The notes under the pieces were generated by a model. That model searched no databases and was not told the DNA's origin. It was given only the letters and a program-made list of their open reading frames with translations. The translations under genes were made by a program, and so were the position numbers. This document shows, one piece after another, positions 35,701 to 46,220 of a stretch of 64,000 nucleotides of DNA. Source of the DNA: Bretschneidera sinensis (Eukaryota; Streptophyta; Magnoliopsida; Brassicales; Akaniaceae); the NCBI GenBank assembly GCA_023935145.1, contig CM043699.1:127908536-127972535 (forward strand), read 5' to 3'. Within the stretch, counting starts at the first letter, position 1; each line of letters begins with the position of its first letter.

Positions 35701-38700
35701 ACGTCATCTTTCCAACCAAACAAGTTTCAGCCCATTTGGAGATGTGTGGAAGAAGATATGGCCGTTTGAATTCTGCTAGTTGGGTCCTCCTGAAATTCCG
35801 GGATTGTATTCTTCTTTTGGCCTTTTTCTTGATTCCTTGCATGTTTTAGGGATTGTCTCATTCCTTGTTTTAGGGATTGTTTCATTGCATGTTTTATGGA
35901 TTGTTTCCTTGCATGTTTTAGGGATTGTTTGCTTGCATGTTTTATGCCTTGTTTTCTTGCTTATCCTAAGCTTAGAGGGTTGTTCTAAACTCTATAAATA
36001 CTTGTGTTTGTAAGTTGAAAAATCAGACTTGAGTTTATAAATTGAAATCAGCCTTTGGCTTTTAGAAGAGAGTTTTCTCCTTCTTGTAATTCTGTATCTC
36101 TTTGGTATAATCCTTAGAGTGGTGAATTCCTATAGTTCTGTATCCCTTGTGTTAATCCTTTGGGTGGTGATATTCTATATCCCTTTGGTGTTATCTCTTG
36201 GGTGGTGAACTCTTATCTTTCATTTTGTTGTTTGTTTGTTTAGTTTCCTTCAATTCTATTTCAATCCGGTATCAGAATTTGAGGACAGAGAAAAGTAAAT
36301 ATGCATGTCCACTACAAAACAGAACATCATTTAGCTTCAAAGGCTCATATGCTTGCGTGCACGCACTCAAAGACAGATGAATTGGAGGGACGAAGATGAA
36401 TTTACCTCAGCCTCAATGGCAAGACCCTGCAGCTTTTTCACAATATACTTTTTAATAGACGAAACAGGTAAACTACCATCCCTACAGAAATTAAAAGAAC
36501 TGATCAATGAAACTCAAAAGTATGTGCTGAAACGCAGTTGCAAGAAGCATCTCCATCAACAGCTACAGTGTCAGTATTGGCATGAAAACAAAAGATCCCT
36601 TAGAACAAGGGATAAATCTTTATTTATAATTTTGGCATAACTCAAGGGGGTGATTGTCCAAAGTTTAAAGCTTGGATAACCTAAGCACATTAGAATCTTG
36701 AAAGACCAAAAATTAATGCAAAACCTAGCTGTTTGAGTATCCAAGATTTGACAAATTAAACTAGAACTTTGCACACGATCAGATAATTCACCCAATCTTC
36801 CCTGCTAGCAAACTATTTGTCCTCATTTTTCTCAAAAGAGAGACCACAACTCTATGTATTAGGGGATTTTTTTATAAAGAATCATCTCTATATCATCACA
36901 GCATATGGCTGCTGCATCTGAGCCAACATTTATTCAAGTCAAATTAATCTAGTTGTTTCAGTTTAGAAGGGAAGTTAACTTTTCTTTGCGTTTGTACTTC
37001 ATCTTTTCTTGATGACTTTGTCACAAAAACATCTGAAAAGAATGTTTCAAATACTGGTGCTTCAGGGTAAGTAAAAATGATGAAGCATTTCTAAGAAATA
37101 TAACTAAGCAGAGTCTTGAAAAATAGCCAGCAAACTTAGACTACTTACCCACAAACCGTCAAACAATCTGCAGTTACAAGTTTAATTTTAGTACCATATA
37201 TGCATGCATATATGTGTGTGTCATATCTAGTTATATAAACATTTTTCTAAAATATAAATAATTCCATACGACACACAGATCATACAATATAAGGCATCTG
37301 TAGCTTGGCCAAAAGCGTCTTAAGATTCAGGTGCAATGGAAAATCTACTCATATAGCAAACATGGAATTCTATCATTACTGAAGGACATGGTATAGCAAA
37401 AACCAAAGTTCAATAATAAGGTTTCTCTGTTGAAGAAAAAAAGGAAATGGTTAAGCAATAAGTACACACAACAGGAAGTTGGGTCAATGAAAGTATGCAA
37501 CTCACTTAACCCTCAAGTAGCATGAGGATATCTGTGGCAAGGATGTGTCACTTTCCCTGAAACCAATTGATCACAAATCAGAAATACAATATAATGACAA
37601 AATATAGTTTATGTCAACTGAGTTCAATTATTTAACAATGCCAAAATTTGAAGAAAAAAAATTCTTACTGGTCCTCAGAAGCGACCAGTGACAACCATAA
37701 TGAAATAAATGTTCTGTCACATTCACTGTTTGCATCAACCACAGCTTGTGCTGGAATACGCGACCCCTCAGCGACAACTCCTCTTTTTTGTCGAACAACT
37801 TGAGATCTTCTAGTTCTCACTGAACTTGAAGGTGCTGCGGTAGAGTCATTTGCATTACCATGGACTTTCGGCTCGTTACCACAGGCTTTCGGCTCATTAC
37901 CACAGACTTTTGGCTCATTAGCACAAACTTTTGGTTCATTACCACAGACTTTTGGTTCATTAGCACAAACTTTTGGTTTATTACCACATACTTTTGATTC
38001 ATTATCACATTCCTTGACATTAGAGACACGTGTTTCACTGTCATGGGCATCAGGTGCTGCTGATTTGACAACATTCTCTTGTGAATTACTCTTATTAGAC
38101 TTTGTTTTCCTTGCAGCTTCCGCCAAGCAATTCAAGGATTTCCACAAATCAGCTTTCCCTTCCAATGGTTTGGCATTGTCCTCAGTACCTTTCTTTGGCA
38201 TGTGTTCCTTAGATGACTCAGCAGTAGAAGGATTCTGCTTGATGAAAATAATTAGGCAGCAAACTTTAACACATTAAAAGAAAAGGCAACACATTATCCA
38301 AGATATAAAATGCTATCAGTTTTATTAACAATGAAAATGGGCAATAAAATAACCACCAGCAGACCAAAGGAATTCCTCCTTTACCTGACTATTGTTTTGT
38401 GCAATTTTTCTAGGAATCTCAGGTGACCTTAAAATCTCTGAATGGTCCTCCACCTCTTTACCAGGATCCTCAATGACTTTAGTATATTCTACTAGAGCAC
38501 CATTCTTTCTTGGACCAGGCTTTGATCTTCTTCCAGTTGGACCGAATTTGGCTGATATTCTAGTTGTGCCATCCACCAATGAAAAGAGAGATTTCTCCTT
38601 TCTTCTAGATGAAAATAGGACTGACGGCACAGGTTCTGGTTCCTTATCCTTTGGTTTTTTGTGAGGGAAGAGTTTGAACCTTAAATCTTGCAAATTGGGG

Positions 38701-41388
38701 TCTGCCCTATAGATTGCGGGGGAGAAATAAATAAAAAAGTTAGGACAGAAACCTGTGCTCTGGTCATATAAATAAGCTACATACTCAAGCTTAATGTTTG
38801 GAAGATGCTCTATCAGAAGACCTTACACATAAAACAGTAAAGAATACACATGCACACAGAGGAGTGAGCAAGCTGCCTACCATTGCCCTGGGCAGGGGAT
38901 GAGTCATGGTTTTAGGATTTCAATTATTTATGATATCTACAATATCTACCATTGTGATGATGTTTATATAAATATTATACCACAATGCCTCAAGTATCCA
39001 CAAAATAAAGATAAATTTTATCATATTATAGATTCACTTTAAATATGATAGGAAGCCAATATTTTACACAAACAACCTCTAAGTTCATCAAAGTTCAAAA
39101 CCGTAGGCTTATACAATAACCCAGCATAACTAAATCAGGAAAACAGCACAAATTAGGATCTTACAAATGGAACTGAATACCAAACTATTTGATGAAGAAT
39201 GAATTGCTGCATGAACTGGAAAAGTAAGCTTTTTTTTCCATTTTCTGATCTAAAAAAGGAAAAGTTATCTTTCCCAAGCAACTAGGACATAATCTCAAGC
39301 ATAAGACCAAAACAAAGATCTGTGCAACTAATCTTTCACACAGAACCATGCAGGCTTGTAACGTTAGAGGAGAGGCTTGAAAAACTCTTCCTACATGATC
39401 ACACCTTCTGACAGAACCAAGTGGTAGCAGCATTATATTCCAGTATAAAATTTACTTTTAACTTTTTTTTCTTTGTCTTCTTCGTTTTGAAAGAAATTCT
39501 GTAAAACAGAGTTTAAAAATCACAACTTGCATTCTCATTTAGCAACATGATATATTACTCATAGTCTTAACAACTCTGCAATTGCAATATTCTGGTGCCT
39601 CACACATAAGTGTTGAAACTCAGTGCAAACATATCCTAGTGACAAACCTTGTTGAATATCTTATGTCAACTATTAAAAATTTTGTGATGATTTTGTCCTC
39701 ACAGTTCTTGAGTACTAACAAAGATAAAAGAGTGCCTGGTTTGAAAAACACTCATATGCTCATTGCAGAACAGAAATTTGGCATATAAACTGATTACCCT
39801 GTGCAGAAACAAAGACCGGTCTACTAGACAATTCATCAGTTATATTATGCACAGACTGAAATATCCAATATAATTTCCCTAAACACACATGTCATACAGC
39901 GTAAAATATAAACTTGTAAGAATCAAGTTTTGTAAGAAAAAATCATTTCTTTTCCATGGAAAAGAATTACTATATATGCAATAGGTTACAATCATAAAAG
40001 AATGTTCTGATCAAATACCTTAGCTTCTCCAGTGGAGCACAACCTAGATCAATATTGCATACTGGACAGGTATCCAGATCTTCTTCTATTATCTTTCCAT
40101 ATATGCACTTCTTGCAAATTGTTTTCACAATTCAAAGGGTATGCATTAAATATTTGCTCATAAATAGATATCTAACATACAGCTCATTTTCATTACAATG
40201 TACACAGAACTGAAATGTAGTACAACAATTCCCAGAGCTCATACTTCAAGAAAAATTTCCAGAAATGGAGAAATTTTAAGTAGTATTTTCTAAATCAAAC
40301 ATTACATTTACAAACCATTGCCTTCACTCTACCAAAGCATAAGAAAATGAAAAAACAGAAACTCATTCCCATTTGAAAATGCAAATCGAGAAATGTTAAT
40401 TGTAAAATTCCCAAGAGATTCAACGGAACTGATTAGATCACTCTTCCTATTCAACAATATCCCTTGGTTGAAACACTACAACATCATGATAATATAAAAC
40501 ATGAAATCAGGCAGAATCTTCAGGAAGTGCCAAAATATGTTTATTAACATTATTACAACACGAAATACATAGTTCTATCTCCAAAGTCTCTACCATCGTT
40601 ATTTGAGTAGCAGTCAAGGAAACTAAGAGTCTTACAAATTCATTAAATGAACAATGTCAAAAAATTATCCAAGTTTTCAACTTCACAACTAATAGAAATT
40701 GTATTGGTGAGGAATTTCATGCACATCGACCAAATCACTAAAGACACTAGAATTTTCCAAAATTAGATTGAAACAAATGAAGAAAATCGTTTACATAAAA
40801 TGTAAGATGAGTAATGGTTTGCCACAAACAATCCATCAAAGCATTCCAAATTACCTCTAAATTTTCATAATCTACACATTGCCATCTACTAAGCTTAAGT
40901 TTTTCATTACTTGAACAGAAGTAAACCCATAAAACGATTACTATCACCAAAAGCACTAATCAAATTTGCATATTTCCGTCCAACCACATAACTAGCTTCC
41001 AATCTGTGATCACTCACTAACAATAAGAATAAAAAATAAGCAAGACCCAGATCATCAAAGAAAAAACGTAAATCAAGAGATGCCCAGATCAGAAAACAAC
41101 AAAGACAACATATAATCAACTTCAAATAAGAAAGAACATACAATGAAAATTACGTGAACTTAGAAGAACCCATATCACAATCCAAACAGAACTTACTAAA
41201 TTACATGTAAAATCAATAATTGAAGAACATAACATGGAGAGAGAAAAAGACGTCTCACAGGTGTGGAGACATTCAGATATGGTGGTGGCATCTCTGAAGA
41301 AGTTATTGCAGAGAGGACAAGTCATGCATGCCGCGACCTTCTCTCTATTAACATCCGCCATTTGGCTGTTGTCTGCCATCATCATCAT
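29775..41388 (-). CDS. DRIP: DRIP-type RING E3 ubiquitin ligase, seven exons, last intron hosts a retrotransposon
   Basis: DRIP proteins (DREB2A-interacting) are nuclear C3HC4 RING E3 ligases that mark the drought factor DREB2A for degradation. Exons by homology and GT-AG sites: 41,388-41,259; 40,118-40,019; 38,706-38,385; 38,234-37,669; 37,556-37,506; 36,481-36,406; 29,948-29,775. They join in frame to 472 residues. Exon 1 has CMTCPLCNNFF..ISECLHT and exon 2 CKKCIYGKI..CPVCNIDLGC, together a full RING. Exon 3 has PTGRRSKPGPRKN, exon 4 a 7-residue repeat, exon 6 GSLPVSSIKKYIVKKL, and exon 7 the ubiquitin-like tail with GRDFVMVLSYGRK. Two oddities: the base pair before exon 2 is AA, not AG, and intron 6 is 6,457 nt because of an LTR element. 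The 3' UTR lies below 29,775. Four Met codons open the frame; the first is used here. Confidence 0.88.
30656..30775 (+). repeat. Five 24-bp tandem units in the LTR U3 (also at 35,839-35,958)
   Basis: Units start at 30,656, 30,680, 30,704, 30,728 and 30,752, with a core of GTTTTAGGGATTGTTT. The array ends 34 bp before the TATA box, a usual place for LTR enhancers. Both LTRs carry the same copy number. Confidence 0.85.
30810..30817 (+). promoter_or_regulatory. TATA box of the 5' LTR promoter
   Basis: TATAAATA inside the 5' LTR; repeated in the 3' LTR at 35,993-36,000, from which transcription could run out into DRIP intron 6 antisense to the gene. Confidence 0.65.
31094..31106 (+). promoter_or_regulatory. 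Primer-binding site, initiator tRNA-Met type
   Basis: TTGGTATCAGAGC, two bases after the end of the 5' LTR. This is the standard primer site of plant chromoviruses and Copia elements. Confidence 0.85.
31161..35552 (+). CDS. Gag-Pol polyprotein of the intact Ty3 element
   Basis: 1463 codons from ATG at 31,161 (MAGRGRRGQ); the frame is open upstream to 31,053 but that start lies in the LTR. In order: gag core (DEFIDWLNTIERIF, about residues 110-240), zinc knuckle CFKCHGFGHIASDC (~327-340), protease (IIDGGSCENVVS ~415, then HILLGRPW), reverse transcriptase (WRMCIDSRAVNKI ~658, YFDDILVYSKS ~760), RNase H (EVDCDASNLGVGG ~903), integrase zinc domain (CQICHLAKS ~1130), catalytic core (DFVVGL ~1157, TSDRDSKF ~1216, GQTEVVNRS ~1252) and the C-terminal GPFKVL..FNVSDLSPY (~1393-1430). 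DGGS at the protease is usual for this lineage, not damage. The last 16 codons lie in the 3' LTR. The element is potentially autonomous. Confidence 0.95.
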   Translation: MAGRGRRGQAIPIAAPAPQGDPRDIELEALRRQVQQLEQRLERYETSEHGAPRHGSDAEVSSNDGDEVNPFHQARSHASNDSTPPHPRELRNHVFQRDYDVKVDIPEFEGRMQPDEFIDWLNTIERIFDYKDVADHKKVKLVAIKLRKHASIWWEHLKRQRERERKSRIVTWAKMKKALKKKYLPDHYRQDAFLKFHNFRQNDLSVEEYTAEFDYSMMRCDIVEPEEQMVARYLGGLRREISNVVQLQPYWTYNDVCKLALKVEKQLMEGRKNTYRPFNRDGITNRGSSSTSKATPSTKTAAVKPPARNEARSGSNRFNNSNSSRKCFKCHGFGHIASDCPNRKIISLVEEELEDNAEEEQVEDESEEEFTYADQGESLVIRRLLKSTYAEDDWLRNNIFHTKCTSNGKVCNVIIDGGSCENVVSTTMVEKLNLKTEAHSHPYKLQWLRKGNDIQVTKKCLVQFSIGKNYEDEVMCDVVPMDACHILLGRPWQYDRKVIYDGLKNTYSFVKNGIKVTLAPLKMIFTPKPSKREGCSLLSVGEVEKTLTECGEGYALMVVEKKDPIEIPLIIQPLLKEFPDIIPEELPPGLPPMRGIQHHIDLIPGSVLPNKAAYRMNPREHEELQSQVDELISKGLVRESMSSCAVPALLVPKKDGSWRMCIDSRAVNKITIRYRFPIPRLDDLLDQLHGAIIFSNIDLRSGYHQIRMRDGDEWKTTFKTRDGLYEWMVMPFGLSNAPSTFMRLMNHIFKPFMGQFVVVYFDDILVYSKSQEQHMEHLHQVFQTLREQKLYVNLKKCHFFTNSLVFLGYVVCKEGIMMDPGKIEAITSWPIPKSLHDIRSFHGLASFYRRFIKGFSTIIAPITECLKGGTFKWTKEAQKSFELLKQKVTEAPVLTLPDFSKVFEVDCDASNLGVGGVLSQEGKPIAFFSEKLNESRKKYSTYDKEFYALVRALGHWSHYLLHKEFILHSDHEALKYLSSQQKLNKRHAKWSEFLQAYSFSIKHKSGKLNQVADALSRRHSLLNTMQVQVLGFEVVKELYKDDLDFGNAWKESSNGPNNHFLLQDGFLFKGNLLCIPRCSLREAIIKEAHGGGLAGHFGRDKTLTLVQEHFFWPKMVRDVERHVKQCQICHLAKSRKQNTGLYIPLPIPNAPWEDVSMDFVVGLPRTQRNKDSIMVVVDRFSKMAHFVPCHKTLDASHVADLYFREIVKLHGIPKTITSDRDSKFVGHFWRTLWRKLGTILEFSSAYHPQTDGQTEVVNRSLGNLLRSFVGKNIRQWDLLLAQAEFAYNRSTSQTTGYSPFEAVYGLKPISPLDLAPLPTTTQFSGDANERTKEIKKLHEQIRAHIEKQNEKYRKQANKHRKPAAFKEGDLVWIHLRKERFPAKRRSKLLPRADGPFKVLQRIGENAYKIELPGDYGVSATFNVSDLSPYEVNEEILDLRASPHQLGEPDMGMSNLAWACPTKI
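35504..36274 (+). repeat. 3' LTR of the intact Ty3 element
   Basis: 771 bp, the same length as the 5' LTR. The three differences I see are all transitions (near 35,627, 35,662 and 35,990). The first 49 bases encode the C-terminus of the polyprotein. Confidence 0.95.
37857..38002 (-). repeat. 21-bp coding minisatellite in DRIP exon 4
   Basis: About seven units of 21 bp encode a 7-residue repeat of the form E/K-P-K-V-C-G/A-N. Units alternate G and A at the sixth residue (VCGN, VCAN), suggesting a 42-bp higher-order unit. The whole block stays in frame. Confidence 0.85.
40018..40130 (-). other. DRIP exon 2 with apparently lost 3' splice site
   Basis: Homology requires exon 2 to start at 40,118 (TTTGCAAGAAGTGC on the minus strand, coding the FCxxC of the RING after one base carried over from exon 1). 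The two bases before it are AA (40,120-40,119) instead of AG. The nearest AG downstream (CAAG, 40,111) would create an immediate stop with the carried-over T, and the next one shifts the frame. The donor after the exon (AAG/GTATTT at 40,018) is normal. Confidence 0.6.
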
Positions 41389-44300
41389 CTTCTTATTCTT
41401 CTCCTTCTTTTACACAATATTTTGTACGGTAAACACAAAACACCAAAAGAAAAAAAAAACTGATCATTGATCACTAACTAGGCCGTATTCACGTAACACA
41501 CCACATGGTGCATGTCACCGATACCCCAAACAAAATTCATTAGGATTTTGGGCGACAAAACTACCATAATCACGACCACATCGAAGGAATGGGACGAAGG
41601 GCTTTTGATGTATCCTTTTCTTTTATTTCCCCTGTTTCTGTTTGGTGAGCGAGAAAAGGAGAGATGAAGTGCGGGAAAATTTTTGGAGTATTCGACGAGC
41701 GTCTTGTTCGATTTGGACAATGGCTATGTGATGATCTGCTCGCGGCTAGCTCACTATTGGTGGCAACAGCAGAGAAGAAAATCACCTCCACGAAAACAAT
41801 ACTGTTTACTGCTACAACTACTATATTATATGTTTGTTTCCTCTGCTTTTTTTTTCTTTTTTTTTTTTTGCTTTTTGTTTTACGAAAAGAAAAGTCAGTT
41901 CTCTTGATTCACATATATACACGAGACACAGAGAAATAGAGATTTGTGAAGGCTCTATGATAATAAAAAAAACGCCGATGGGAGATAGAGAGCTAACCTG
42001 CGCACCCTTTGCCCAAAATTTTACCCTTTTCTCTATAATTTGTGATACGAAATTGAGGAATTTTCTCACAAAGTCAAACCTGTTACTGTACCAAGTGGGT
42101 TTTTCTTCTTCTTTTTTTTTTTTTTTTTGACCGCTCTTATTATAGCAAGCAACAAAAATTAACAATTAAACCTTTTAAAAAATATTAAATTAAAACTAAA
42201 TTCAAGAACTCACCATAAAAGGGAAAAAAACTACTAAATCAAGAACTTAATATACGTGGACCCAAGGACTTCATATTTGTGTGATTGCAATTCAACGGTT
42301 CTGATGTGACTTGCAAGCCACAAGAATGACTGAAAATAAGATAAAGATAACTCATGTTGTTTGTATGTGTGTGTTGGTGAGAAACTGAAAATAGGAAATT
42401 TGTGGGTCAAAGGTCATGAACAAAGTGAATCATGACCGTCTATATGATGCACTCACTAAAAACGAAAGAGTCCAAGAAATGCATTTAGTTTTATAAATAG
42501 TTATATCAAGGGAAAAAGACAATTAACTATGGATGATGATTTACATTTCTATTCGATCTTTAGTTTTTGATTTGTGTCTGTTTAATTTTAAGAAACTTAA
42601 TTCCGTTTAATTGAATCTTATCATTTATATGATTATTTTTTAATCATTTATTTATTTACTTAAAACATGATTTCGTTCATTTAAACGAAAATTATAGACG
42701 AATTTTTATGGTAAAGTCTAAGTTGACGAAATTAAATTTTTTAATGTCAAACATACATAAAATAAAAATTGAAAGTCAAATAAACACAATGGTAAAACTT
42801 CAAAATTATTTTACTTCTTTTTTTATATTTTAATTTGAATAATCATAAAATTATTAATTTTGAAATGATAAAAAAACAAATTAACAGGTCGAATTATTCG
42901 AAAAGACCATACACCCAAAAAAATATCTCTTATAATTTTTATAATTACCATATGGGTTGGGAATCAATTGAATTTTACACATCATAAAAAAAAAAATTGA
43001 AAGTTTGACATGAGCAAAGACTTGTAGCCAACATTTTTGTCCGACCAATTTGTTTTGTACGAGAATGGGCCAATAAAAAAAAGCATCATATCGTGTGGAG
43101 AAATTGAAGTTTTTGTTCCTACCCCTGGATATTATTACTTGACTTGTTTTTTATCACTCAAATTTTTCATAATTACTACTCAAATATCATGATGGTCAGA
43201 TTGCACTAAATAATTGACTAGCACTACTCGTTTTTGACATATGAGACAAGCCCTGGCAACGTGTGCTTTCAAGCGGACTCCTGGTAATAAAAACGCTTTT
43301 TGTTGAATAGAAACATCATAAAGGTCATCCTTCCTTTGCCATGCATGATATGATGACTTGTTTAAAAGTAAGGTCACTGTTATATTTTTTATAAAATAAT
43401 ATATTTGATGATAAAAGAAAGCTCACACTTGATGATATAGTCGATATATTTTGTGATATTTATTTTTTATCATTAAATATGAGTTTTTTTATCAATATAT
43501 GTATTATTTTATCAAAAAAATGTATTTAGTGAGACATAGTAACTCATTATAAAATCTACCCAAAAAAATGAAATTAAAGAAAAACTTTGAATTTATAAAT
43601 TTAAAACAAAATAAAAAAATGATAAATGAAAGCAAATGGGAAAATAACGAGTTCTTGCAAAATTAACTACCAACATCAGACCTTAACATAAGTAAAGAAT
43701 GACTTACTAAAATGGAGCATGCAAAATTTGTTAAAATGGATGAGAAGTCAAGTAAAAGATAACCAACACCATAGATCTTTGTTTTCTTAAAAGAAAACGA
43801 GATCATGAATCCTCTCTTTAGGTAGTTGGGAGGAAATTGTTTGATAACATGCACATCAATTTCATGAATTTTTTTTTTCATCTTTATTTACTTTGTGTGT
43901 GAGGGAAAGAGAATACCTAATTTTGCATCTAACTGTTTTTATTGAAATCTTCTTTTGTTATCACTATTTTTTTGTTGAATATCTTGAATTTTTCTTTTCG
44001 TTCTTCTTTTTTAGATATTTTCTTATTTAGTGTTAATTTAGTATACATGAACTACTGAACAAATGTTGTATTGGCAATCTTAACAAAGTCTAACTGCTTT
44101 ACGTGCAATTTCTATTATATACGGTCAAAAATAAAAAATAATTTATGTTTTCAATAGTGATGTCACATTTATGTAATTTGCTAATATTTTAAAATTAAAA
44201 TACTTTATTATTTGAATACATAATTTGATTGTAAATTCCCACAAATGAACAACCATCTCCCTCACCCCACCAAAAAAAAAAAAAAATCCAACTTGATCTT

Positions 44301-45159
44301 AGAGTAAGCTAAGCATATAGTTAGTTGAGTGAAAATTTCTTGTTTGGTATTAAGTTGGGAATCGAAAATTCAAGTAGTTTGCTAGCGAAATAAGAATTGT
44401 TAAAAACTTTTCCAATGATCATTGAATTTCTTTATTTTTTTAATTTTTTTTTCTTTTGTTAAGGACACTTCCAATTACCTTTGGATTTAATAGCACCTCC
44501 TACCCAATAAAATAGAGTGAAATTGAGCTTGAAAATCCGATCCTTTGTAATACTTGCTTTAATTTGACTAGTAAAAAAAGAAAAAGCTTGGGTAAAATAG
44601 ATTACATTTTTCAGGTTCGATTGTATTTACAATTTAGTCTTGATTTCTATTTAAAAAAAAAAAGATAAACTCAATTGTTAAGAAATTTAACCAAAAAAAT
44701 AATAAAATACAAATATCTTTCAACTAATATCCATCATACATGTAACAAGCAACTCACATATCATATTATGTGTTTGCATAATGACAAATATCAAAACTAT
44801 GTTGAGTTTGAAAAAAATGTCATTTTCCATTTTTTATAATTTAATTTATTAAAGATATAATTTAATTTTATTTACTACTTAACTTGATTAAGTTTTTAAC
44901 ATTGAGCTTTTTATTGATTAAGATTTCTTACTTCAGATCTTTATAGGTTTTATAAATATTAACATATTCAAAACTGGAACTTTAAACATGATCTGGTTAT
45001 TGGTCCTCTGGATTTTCATCATGTAATGGTGCACATGGACTTGCAAGAGGATCTGGTTTCAGCATAGTCTCATGGAAACCATCAGATTAACAATACTCTA
45101 TATTGTACGTTCAAATGGGCACAAGACTCCAACCCAAGAAAAGAAAAGAATAACAACGC
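41389..45159. other. DRIP promoter side and long A+T-rich intergenic DNA
   Basis: The first few hundred bases hold the DRIP 5' UTR and promoter, with T-runs near 41,840-41,870 and 42,110-42,129. Further on I see only A+T-rich DNA with short frames lacking family resemblance. No RNA gene recognised. Confidence 0.4.
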
Positions 45160-46220
45160 TTGATGTTGTTTGGGTTCGTTTTTTCAGGTCTGCCATTGCC
45201 TTGTTTCCATGCTTCGTTCCTAAAAGGTATAACCAATTCCTTTGCTCGATTTTTGAAAGCGGATGAAAAACCCATATCACTAGAACGACCCAATTGTGCT
45301 CGGGTCTACGTTAAACTTGACCTAACTTTACCTTGGCCTGGTCGAGTTTGGGTGGGAACAAGTAAGAAAAGGGTAATTGGCAAAAAGTGCTGTTTGAAGG
45401 AACCTTTCCTTTTCCACACACTATTGCCTTCAAGGTCATAGTGTGGTGGATTATAGAAAATTGTAAACTGTGTCACAGACCAAGCTGTCGGTCGTTGAGG
45501 TGAAGCAGTATCCCAGGGAGCGAATGTCTTCGACATCCAAACTGGTTGAAACAGATAATGTAGCTGCTTAGGCAGAAGGTTAGCTAGTGGCACAAGGACA
45601 GAAGATGAGTGAGCCCAAGGTAGCAGCAATCCCTCCATGTATGGTTTCGATACCTATGTTAGGGCAAAGTGCGTTGATTGAGCACTTACAAACAATATAG
45701 GAGCACCTTGAGACAGACAACCCTAGTATGACGCCAGGTCAAACTCCTGACACAGAAATTCTGCAAACTCATAAAAAGAAGACTTTCAAAATGGCTTGCA
45801 ATAAAGCCAAAGAAGTTAAAGATTTTGTGGAAGATGATATTGATCAAATTGCACGAGGTAAACAAATTGAGATTAAGTCAATGATAATTTCAGAGAATGA
45901 TCCAAATGCAGGATCAAACAGAACGCTTACTATGGCTCCTAATCAGATTCCTCCTAATATAATTCCGCTTATTGGTGTTTGCCCGTTTAAATAGAATATG
46001 GAGTTCTTGAAATGTCAGGATGATGGTGTTTTACCTTATTCTTTACTCAATTAATTTAAAAGGTTCTACTCAATTAATACTGATTTGGATAGTAGTTTTC
46101 TGAAAAAGTATGAATCTAATCCTGCTTTCAGTCTTAAAGAATTTGTGGCAAAGCTGAAAAAAGAAAGAACAAAGAAAAAGGAAATTACAATAAAGAAGAA
46201 ACGAGTAGCTATTTAATGAT
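45160..46220 (+). pseudogene. LINE ORF1 remnant (DUF4283/zinc-knuckle type)
   Basis: The frame at 45,160-45,441 reads SGLPLPCFHASFLKGITNSF, then LKADEKPISLERPNCARVYV and LDLTLPWPGRVWVGT. This is the conserved stretch of plant L1-type LINE ORF1 proteins, where the nucleic-acid-binding DUF4283 domain leads into a zinc knuckle. The knuckle itself is lost. Decayed, Lys-rich open pieces run on to about 46,220. Upstream and downstream LINE parts are absent. Confidence 0.65.

Larger units (their letters stand above)
30321..36274 (+). mobile_element. Intact Ty3/gypsy chromovirus-like element, CRM-like (5954 bp), in DRIP intron 6
   Basis: Two 771-bp LTRs (30,321-31,091 and 35,504-36,274) differ by only three substitutions by eye. 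GAATT is duplicated on both sides (30,316-30,320 and 36,275-36,279). The primer site TTGGTATCAGAGC (tRNA-Met type) starts at 31,094. A purine-rich stretch CTGGGGGAGCC precedes the 3' LTR. One uninterrupted gag-pol frame fills the interior. It lies antisense to the DRIP gene. The integrase C-terminus without an ordinary chromodomain, and the ORF running into the 3' LTR, suggest the CRM clade; this clade call is inference. Confidence 0.95.

Noticed and set aside
41664..42165. Several overlapping open frames upstream of DRIP
   Set aside because: Low-complexity Phe/Lys runs from T- and A-tracts in a 5' flank; no resemblance to known proteins.
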